From Paracyclopina nana (lineage: Eukaryota; Arthropoda; Copepoda; Cyclopoida; Cyclopettidae), in the NCBI GenBank assembly GCA_019096065.1, contig JAGUCH010000006.1:3368001-3432000 (forward strand): a stretch of DNA of 64,000 bases. The letters are read 5' to 3'. Position 1 is the first letter of the stretch. Each line of letters opens with the position of its first letter. The position numbers and the translations under genes are program-made. The notes under the pieces are model-generated. The model had not been told where the DNA came from. It ran no database searches and saw only the letters and a list, made by a program, of their open reading frames with translations. This document shows, piece after piece, positions 57,001-64,000 of the stretch.

Positions 57001-58569
57001 GCGTCTCCCGCACCTGGCAGCGTCTCCCGCACCCGGCAGCGTCTCCCGCTCCCGGCAGTGTCTCCCGGACCCGGCCACGTCTTCCGCCCCTGACAGCGTC
57101 TCCCGCACCCGGCAGTGTCTTCCGCCCCTGGCAGCGTCTCCCGCACCCGGCAGCGTCTTCCGCCCCTGGCAGCGTCTCCCGCACCCGGCAGCGTCTCCTG
57201 CACCCGGCAGCGGCTCCCGCACCTGGCAGCGTCTCCCGCATCCAGCAGCGTCTCCCACACCCGGCAGCGTCTTTATATTCAAATTGAGGCTGCTCAAGAC
57301 CAAGACGGCAATTTGAAGCTCCTGCACCCAGCAGCGTCTCCCGCCCCCGGCAGCGTCTCCACACCCGGCAGTGTCTCCACACCCAGCGGTGTCTCCACAC
57401 CCGGCAGCATCTTTAACTGCAAATTGAGGCTGCCCAAGAACAAGACGGCAATTTGAGGCTCCCGCCCCCGGCTGTGTCTCCCGCACCCGGCAGCGTCTCC
57501 CGCACATTGTGGCTACTCAAGACTATGAATTCGGTGGGAAAAAAATTCGCCTGGTGATTTTTTTTCCCGGGAAAAAAATTCCCCTGGTTAATTTTTTTCC
57601 CAATGTGTTTGTTTACATTTCGTCTTGGTAGAGAAATAAACTGAGAACTATTTGGAAATTGAAACCTAACCAGGGATTTTCGGTTACCGGTAGAGAAAAT
57701 CAAATTTATTAGGTTCCTTCCTACAAAGCATCAATTTTCCTTTTATATGACGCAACTCTGGCTCATTATCTTCCGCGTCTTTGATCGTAGCATGGTTGCG
57801 GTTGTTATCGGTTCTTATTTACTGACGAGGTTGCGATGTCAGTAAATAAGAAGCGATAACAACCGTGAGCATGTCACGATCAAAGACGCGGAAGATAATG
57901 AGCCTCTATTTCGTTTTTGAGATTTCTCGCCTCGTTGCATAAACTTTGCAAAACTTAGTCACCTGAGCTGCTGTTGTCTGACATAAGGAATGCTCGGAAT
58001 TGACATGAAATTGGAAAGTGGCTGCATTGAGGAATTGGCTCTTTTCGCATCCCGGCCACTGGCAACTCCCATCTTTGAGCAACAACAAAGCTGAGTCTTG
58101 ACCCGTTGGCGCTCCAGCTAGCTTCTGTTGACTCATCCACTGACTCAGTAATTGATTGTGCTGCTGTTGATGGTGCCTCAAAAACATTCCGGGATGAGCG
58201 AAAAAATGGCTGCGCAAAAGGGCCAATTCGCTGCTATTCAAATTGGATTGATCGAATTTGAGCTGAAAAAGAAAGCTTGACCGTCACACGCTTCAGTGCT
58301 CAATTTTGTACTCAATTCGTCAAGAAGTTGGACATGCATGAGGAGGACAGTTTTTTGAAGGTTATCCCGTCAATTTTTTAAAAGCTTTACTTTTTGTTAG
58401 CGTTGATTAGGTTTTGAAACAGCCACTAATTGAGGGGAAAAATTTGTAGTGGCTTTTTAAAATATGGCATATCTCTTACTTGATGAGAAGAGGCCTCCTC
58501 GTTTTTGGCAGACTTTTTGTCGTCAATTTCTGACGGATTATTGTTCTCACTTCCTTGGTTGTGTTCCAT
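54029..58569 (-). CDS. FoxP: FoxP-C: short forkhead box P factor (B2-type only)
   Basis: Exons: 58569-58480, 58262-57963, 55988-55896, 55844-55770, 55716-55614, 54618-54542, 54476-54375, 54316-54029. Phases agree and the product is about 375 aa, much shorter than the paralogues. It has a C2H2 zinc finger (CQWPGC.., one residue longer between C2 and H1 than in A and B), a leucine zipper ([20 protein letters not shown]), and a forkhead starting [19 protein letters not shown]. The forkhead uses one A-type exon ([12 protein letters not shown]) and a B2-type exon ([35 protein letters not shown]). It ends 40-odd residues later, with no acidic tail and no long Gln-rich region. The start has a clean ATG (ATGGAACAC). 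Lacking the activation/repression regions, it could compete with FoxP-A/B for dimers, which is inference. Confidence 0.92.
54619..55613 (-). other. FoxP-C intron (~1 kb)
   Basis: Lies between the exon ending GAGAATG|gtaaat and the acceptor tttgtag. Nothing further recognised. Confidence 0.7.
56005..56193. repeat. foldback element in FoxP-C intron
   Basis: Arms of about 70 bp (tccctaccgcctcagc..aaaagttagacccc..gggaaaaatttgagaacc and the inverse) surround a short spacer. It lies just downstream of exon 55988-55896 in transcript order reversed, that is at the 3' end of the intron near the acceptor. Confidence 0.85.
56201..57699. mobile_element. TIR-bounded element containing the 19-bp minisatellite
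   Basis: A ~40-bp sequence at 56201-56243 (ttctcta..gtaaccgaaaatccc..ggttgg) recurs inverted at 57652-57699 (..gggattttcggttac..tagagaa). The two copies enclose the whole GC-rich array. No transposase is present. It may be a non-autonomous DNA element whose interior expanded as a tandem array. Confidence 0.6.
56455..57520. repeat. 19-bp GC-rich minisatellite with interspersed spacer units
   Basis: The tandem unit is gtctcccgcacccggcagc with variants (cgga, cgct, and gtcttccgcccctggcagc), almost all exactly 19 bp and roughly 75% GC in an AT-rich intron. The variants recur in a higher-order sequence (cgct, cgga, ttccgcccct, cgca). Three ~55-bp spacers (caaattgaggctgc..caagac..gcaatttga) at about 56618, 57275 and 57416 break the array into blocks. 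Because 19 is not a multiple of 3 and the unit lacks stops, long frames of up to 311 codons appear on both strands; they are not genes. Confidence 0.92.
57761..57903. mobile_element. 141-bp-type foldback MITE, copy 2
   Basis: 143-bp near-perfect palindrome, same family and orientation as 13348-13488, with termini gctcattatcttccgcgtct and the inverse. It lies in the FoxP-C intron, about 60 bp from the exon ending at 57963. Confidence 0.9.
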
Positions 58570-60430
58570 TTTGAAGGCTTGAAGTCAAATGAAGAGCTGG
58601 TGATTGGATTGCAAAAGCTTTTATAGATTTTTGGTGTGGCAAGCAGTTTGTTTATGGCACAACTACTTTCTTTGCTAGATTTCCGATCATGATCTTAGAA
58701 TAGAGAGACAAATATCAAAACAAGCAAAAAACGCGTGGCTTCTTTAAAGCCAAGTCCAATTAAAAAAATTGGAGAAGAAATGGAGATATGCAGCTGTGTA
58801 ATTGACGTCAAACGTAGCTGAATCGGGTTACACTTTTGCTATGCAATCATGGTCAAATATATATCATAAAAATAGAAGTTATGATTCTTCTTACATAACA
58901 TCTTATTTCTTAAACACGAGAGAATAAGCGACTCAATTTGTAAGTGCACTTTTTAATTTTAAAAAGCATGGTTTAGGTGTTACGTGCTTTCGCTTGATTT
59001 GAAGTCATTCCTTGTTTACTGGTGGCGAAAAATCTGTATTTTCAACAAGAGGTGCTGTCAATACAAGTCCAATACACACCCATCAGGCGAAGCGAGGTTT
59101 TATGTTCTGATTTCGTGCACCGGAAGGAACAAAACCTTTTCAGTCCTGGTAAACAAGAAAACAAACTTGTTTGTTGACCTGCTTTGAAAATCATCAGCAC
59201 TGCTTTTCACTTAGAAAGTCCTTAGTTTGAAAATAGAAAGAAGGCTTTCTAAATTCTCTTAGCGATTCTTCATATAAAATCCAACAATTAATTATCTTGG
59301 CCAAAATTATAGGAACAAAAGTGTTTCCGACATCCCCTTTTCTATTCTCTTTTATTTTTGAGGCTTTGCATCACGCGCGCGACGCGAGCTTTTTTCTTTT
59401 GAGTTTTTCCCCCACTCCCCCTCGAGCCGGTTGATGATAACGCCTGTTTGCTTTAATTATGCAAATTAGCAGCTCCAGACTCCAGACCACACCATGGGGA
59501 CGTTGTATTATTTTCTACGTGAGCTATTAGAATATAAAAACTGATACGACTAGCGTACCCTAAGCTTTATCAGCTATTTTTACGTGTATTACCTTCCCCA
59601 ACAGCAGACATTTGAGACATAATTATGGACTTATGAGCAATGGAAAAATTACAGTTTTATCAGCGCTTCTCAGGGTAATTTAAGTTTCGTGACGCAAAAG
59701 GTCTCATGATTTAATCCTTCTGATACTATTTTTAAGTATATTGGATACCCATATCTGGATTATTGCAGATTTGAAGAGCACTCACCGACTTTTTCGATGC
59801 TGATCACACGTCCCCTTTTAGCTTTTATATCAACTGCCCCACCCCTTCGGGCTACTGTTTTAAAGGATCGAAATAATGCGGCTTTGACTTCAAGTCACGT
59901 CCGAACCGAATTCTGCCAAATGGCAATTATGGTACGAAGCAAAAATTGACCCATAATTCTTCCTTGCTTCGATTTGCTTTCTAATTATGTCTCGTAAAAG
60001 CTCAGTCGTAGCCTGGGAAAATTGCTTGGATTTCTCGAAATTGTCCATAGACCCGATTTGGCTAATCCCTGACATTATCCCCCTGAACCCAGGGAGATTT
60101 TTTCACCCCTCCTCTGTATTTATGTTGATGAAGATTTTCTTCCTTTGTTTAGTCATTTTGAAATGAAAGGATTTTCAACAGCAGTCGCGACCATGATAAG
60201 TTTCTAAAGATCCCCTTTGGGTGTGGGGGAATTCGGGATTAGAAAGCCAAAAATCACCGTGAAAGAACTCCAGATCATGCCAGTTTCAATGACATTTCTT
60301 GCCAGGATTCGTTTATGACCTTAAAAATTTTTTTAGTGCTTGATGATGATTGTGATTAGGATTCCCTTTTTTCAGCAATTTCACTTTTTAGACCTGAGTA
60401 TTTGGTGATGCGATGGATATTGTTAAACTT
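58570..60430. other. FoxP-C promoter side and intergenic region
   Basis: No gene is recognised. Short frames (58984-59187 plus, 59890-60075 minus) lack domains. The segment between FoxP-C and the sulfotransferase gene must hold the FoxP-C promoter. Confidence 0.4.
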
Positions 60431-60436
60431 TTTAAT
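60431..60436 (-). terminator. possible polyadenylation signal of the sulfotransferase gene
   Basis: ATTAAA variant on the minus strand, about 110 bp past the stop. Confidence 0.35.
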
Positions 60437-60543
60437 TGGCTAAAAAAGGATATAGTTTATCAAGAGTGGATATTACCATCAACAAGTTTTCGTACACTGA
60501 TTATCATGTTGATTGGCAGCAATTTTTCACTGGCCATTAAAAT

Positions 60544-61965
60544 TTAGTCTCGACGTTTCTGGATTTTCTGCAGCCGCCACGTTTTCAAGTATCGTTTCTG
60601 ATATTTCAAACGCAGCCTTATAAAGTTGTACAGCTCGTATTCGAGCTCGAGCCTTTTTCTCAAAATTTCGTGGACTTCACCAGGTAACGTGGTCCTGGAT
60701 TGACCTTTGTTCTTATGAGGCTCTACAAAGGAAGCTGTTTAAGAAACTTCCATTTAATTTTAAAAGGTCGCTCTGAACTTACCTCCCAGTCGATTATAGT
60801 AGAGGTCTGATATGCCTTTAAAGAATTGAGGAAGATTTCGTTCCATGACAAAGAGTGAGGATTCCATATCTTCTAGCACGCCAATGACAGGAAACCAGAG
60901 TTTTATGTTATGCTTGGCCTTTTCCAAGGCCCATCTTGACCCGACTGTGGTGCATTCGTCATCTTGGCCACAGAAGTAAGGCTGAAATGTAGTGAGAAAA
61001 TCCATGATGACTTTGAGGAAAATATTGGCTAAGCATTTTACGATGGATAGGTCATTTTTGGAGCCTGGCACAAAGTTGCATTCTGGATCTTCCGGATCGT
61101 AAACACAATCGACGATGTCCTTGTTCCTCCATCCTTCTTTGGTCAAACCCAGAACTGTGGAGTCATTTTTCCTCAACAATTTATCAAAAAGAACGCCTTT
61201 TCCTCCCCTAAAATTAATCAGTAATAGCCAATGATTGATGGGTCCTTTGACGTTTAGAAATTGCCTTTTTTGCAAACAATTACAATGCTCACCTATTGTA
61301 ATGATATCTGGACACGAATTTGTCAATTGGATCCCGTATCACCGAAAACCAAATGGGCTGGACACTTTTATTGTATCTTGTGGTTGAAAATTGGCTAAAG
61401 TCAATAAAATGCACGTGCCTATCGTAGCTTAATGGCCGTTGCTTTTTGGAAAGCACAAATTCCACGTGCTTTTCTTGTTGCTCAAGGCTTAAATGACGAG
61501 GATCCGGTTGGCCATATCTGAAGTGTGTGAAATTATTGGCCTAAAAGGAAAAAGACAAGAAAAGCTTGTTAGTGACTTTTTTTCTTACGGAATATTTCAT
61601 ATTTTACTTTGGATAATTCTGAGAAGAGAAAGGCAAAGTTTTCAGATCCTGTTTTTGGAACTCTGCTGAAGTATAATACGTCCTCGAGAACTTTGGTTCT
61701 GAAACGCACAATTCCATTTTTGATGCTACTCTACGAAAAGTTATGAAACTATTTGTTACCTTGTGATATTTTGGTCCTGTTCATCGTTATTGGCCCTGAA
61801 GTATCCTTGGAAGCAAAGCAGCAATCCGGAGATAAAAACTGAATACTTTGCCAGGAAAATCAACTTGTTCATAGTTTTTCGTCTTATTCTGCCATTACAT
61901 TTGTCCATGGAATGCTCACTGCCAACGCCATTAAATGGACTGAGAATATGGCTTGAACCCTTCAT
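60544..61965 (-). CDS. uronyl 2-O-sulfotransferase-like protein (UST/HS2ST/pipe family)
   Basis: Five exons: 61965-61760, 61698-61608, 61540-61293, 61207-60783, 60722-60544. Phases agree and the product is about 382 aa, the usual size for the family. A type II signal anchor (LIFLAKYSVFISGLLLCF) near residues 35-55 places it in the Golgi membrane. VLYFSRVPKTGSENFAF is the PAPS 5'-phosphosulfate loop. VIRDPIDKFVSRYHYNR is the 3'-phosphate site typical of UST/HS2ST. A cysteine-rich part follows (DCVYDPEDPEC, YFCGQDDECTTVGSRWALE), then a basic coiled C-terminus. It is expected to transfer sulfate from PAPS to the 2-O of uronic acids in glycosaminoglycans or related glycans. UST versus pipe cannot be decided without alignment. 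Start: first ATG in the exon; a second ATG lies just before the anchor. Confidence 0.9.
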
Positions 61966-62980
61966 GAAAAATGTAGGCCCAGTCCTAAAATAGACTTCCT
62001 TGGCAATTTGTCTGTTTTTGTGGCAATCAGGTTTTTATTCTTCTGTGGAACTCTCTTTTGAGGGAAAGGGGTTAAAAATGGCACACGTCTCACTGCGTGG
62101 CTCATAGAGCAAAAGATTAAGCCAACTCATTGAAGCTTCAAGACTGACTGAGATCAATTTGATGCCATTGCTTAGTGGAGCAGGAAATTGTAGCCTACTT
62201 GAATTTATTTGATTATAGTCTGGATCACGCTTCAAAATGAAGAATTGAACTGACACTGAAGAAAATTATTCATGACTTTGTCATAAAAAGCTATTTCTCA
62301 TTGAACGCATTATTCGATTGTGTTGGCAATGTATGCGAGGTTTTATAAGGCAAAGTGTACCTAATCTAGTATTTTGGTCAAGGTTGTTATGGCTAAATTA
62401 TAATTACTGCTTGCTGAAAACACATTATTAGTAGACACTTTTTGCGCAGTCTCGAGTTTAGCAAATTTTGAGCACACTTTGCAAATGCCAAGAATAATTT
62501 TTCAAATTGGCTTCAATATTTGATTGACAACCATTTCGTTGCTTCATCGTAGACTTACTTGACTGTGATATTTACCACTCTCTTTATTCGCTCTCTTCTC
62601 AAAAGAGACAATTAAAGAGTCACTAATTAAACCAGATTACCGATTCTTGATCCAGCACTTGGGTCGCCAAAAAATGCACTATTTAGAAAAACAAACGGAT
62701 GAAATGATAAAACGATAAGTTGTCGCGTTTGCTGAGCTTGCCCATTCATTATCAACAAAGTGAGGTTTTTAAAAAATGATTGTCCCTGAATCGACTTTGA
62801 GTCATTGGATCGACAAGACGGGAATGTACTTGGATCGTCTGTTAGAGCAAACTGTCCCTGGATTGACAAGAACTATCCGGAACTAATAGGAATTTATTCT
62901 ATCTATTCTATTCTAATTTGAAAGGCTTGTGTGCGATGGCTTTTTAGCTTTTCGTGGAAAGTATTGCTATAGCTTGGGAA
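61966..62980. other. upstream region of the sulfotransferase gene
   Basis: No gene is recognised; short frames only. Related repeat phrases around gattgtccctg..cgac..ggatcgac occur near 62780-62860 and again near 63300-63370. Confidence 0.4.
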
Positions 62981-63044
62981 ACCAAGGAAAACTTACCAAG
63001 CAAGAATGACTAAGCATGACTTGGCTGACAAACAAGACAATCAA

Positions 63045-63150
63045 AGTTACACAAAGCTCGACTTGGGTGACCAAGAAAAACTTTCCAAGTTGTACTTGGG
63101 TGACCAAGCAAGACTTTCCGAGCTGGATTTGGGTGACCAAGACTTTTGGG
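63045..63150. repeat. short degenerate tandem repeat (~42 bp)
   Basis: Three units contain acttgggtgaccaag or gatttgggtgaccaag followed by a aactttcc-like stretch. They create a 112-codon plus-strand frame with a repeated LDLGDQ motif (63006-63344), which is probably not a gene. Confidence 0.6.
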
Positions 63151-63532
63151 CAAGGGAAGCAGTATCTTTAGCCTTGCTTCGGCAAGACCTTAAAGGCATT
63201 GAAAGACTTACCAAGCAAGAGCTACCAACGCCTGAATTACATATAATATACCAAATATGCAGGCGAACCAGGCAATCGCCCCCAAAAACACTATGTTTCC
63301 CTAGTCGATCCAAGGACGATTCGTTTTGTCGATCAAGGGACTAAGCATTGTCATAGTCGATCCAAGCACGGTTAGTAGTATATCCGCGGACGAGCCGTTG
63401 TCTATCCTAAGGCAGGAGTCCGATTAAGATAACCGTGGCCGTGGTGATATTTAAAAGATAACTTTTTTTGATGAATCATAACGCAAACTTTTTAGATTTC
63501 ACTTTAGAAGGCTTGACCGTGTACGAGTTAAT

Positions 63533-63916
63533 AGCTTGTTCTCATAAAACTCAGTAAGGCAGGCGGTAAGCAAAGCAAGGCACTTTGGAAGCTCATAACT
63601 CAGTAAGTATTGAGCCGATTGGAACCAAATTTGGAGAGATTCGTAAGAGCGTATTGAAGAATCTTCATGCCAATTTTCATCCGGATCGGAGGTCTCTAAG
63701 GAGGTGGCTGATTTTTCTCCTTTGCTTAACTGATTTGCCTCACTTTCAGTAAGGCGACCTTAGCGGCCTCCAATCCGGATGAAAATTGGCATGAAGATTC
63801 TTCAATACGTCCTCATGAATTCCTCCAAATTTGGTTCCAGTCGGACGAGTAGATGTTGAGATATAAGCGCGCAAAGTGCCTTGCTTACCTTATAGAAATG
63901 TTTATGAGAACAAGCT
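63533..63916. mobile_element. 384-bp foldback MITE, copy 2
   Basis: Inverted relative to 12878-13261 and exactly the same length, with termini agcttgttctcataaa and the inverse, and high identity throughout (for example ccaattttcatccgga). Confidence 0.88.
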
Positions 63917-64000
63917 ATAATGAAAGTACGTACACGAACTGAAGTCATTTATTTCGCCTGACAAATGTTAACACCACTTTTCGGAGTCACATGATTATAT

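Noticed and set aside
56418-57507. Long open frames (up to 311 codons) on both strands
   Set aside because: They are a by-product of the stop-free 19-bp minisatellite, whose length cycles through all three frames. The translated products are pure repeat.
63006-63344. 112-codon frame with repeated LDLGDQ
   Set aside because: The frame is created by a short degenerate tandem repeat and has no start context or homology that I recognise.
1-64000. CRISPR arrays, operons, bacterial promoters or ribosome binding sites
   Set aside because: The window is clearly eukaryotic. The tandem repeats present are a minisatellite and foldback elements, not regularly spaced CRISPR repeats.

Overview
The window is eukaryotic and metazoan. 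Genes are split by GT-AG introns with conserved phases, proteins carry polyalanine and glutamine-rich runs, intergenic DNA is long and AT-rich, and many foldback (MITE-like) elements are present. FoxP transcription factors with Drosophila-like alternative forkhead exons, together with a pipe/UST-like sulfotransferase, make an arthropod or other invertebrate the best guess. The species cannot be fixed from the sequence.

Layout. 0-5 kb: two minus-strand paralogous small RING-finger genes with hydrophobic C-terminal tails, a possible gene end at 524-892, and a cluster of foldback elements with tRNA-like sequences. 6.6-10.7 kb: two minus-strand genes, each of two exons, encoding basic Pro/Ala/Lys-rich disordered proteins with TATA promoters; nested 222-bp MITEs lie between them. 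11.7-13.7 kb: a pile-up of foldback elements. 14-21.9 kb: no gene recognised. 21.9-35.8 kb: FoxP-A on the plus strand. 38.7-41.8 kb: FoxP-B on the minus strand, tail-to-tail with FoxP-A. 42-54 kb: about 12 kb without recognisable genes, CpG-richer around 45-48 kb, probably the FoxP-B 5' regulatory region. 54.0-58.6 kb: FoxP-C on the minus strand, with a GC-rich 19-bp minisatellite inside an intron. 60.5-62.0 kb: a uronyl 2-O-sulfotransferase-like gene on the minus strand. 62-64 kb: repeats.

The main result is the FoxP cluster. FoxP-A carries four tandem alternative versions (A1-A4) of the forkhead exon that encodes helices 1-2 and the domain-swap hinge. It also has two alternative versions (B1, B2) of the next exon, which encodes the recognition helix and wing. 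All versions share compatible splice phases, so up to 4 x 2 = 8 forkhead domains could be made from one gene. FoxP-B has only a B1-type exon and FoxP-C only a B2-type exon, so the choice that FoxP-A can make by splicing is split between separate genes in the paralogues. B1/B2 switching resembles known FoxP biology (Drosophila FoxP isoforms, the mammalian FOXP1 stem-cell isoform). I know of no precedent for the A1-A4 array.
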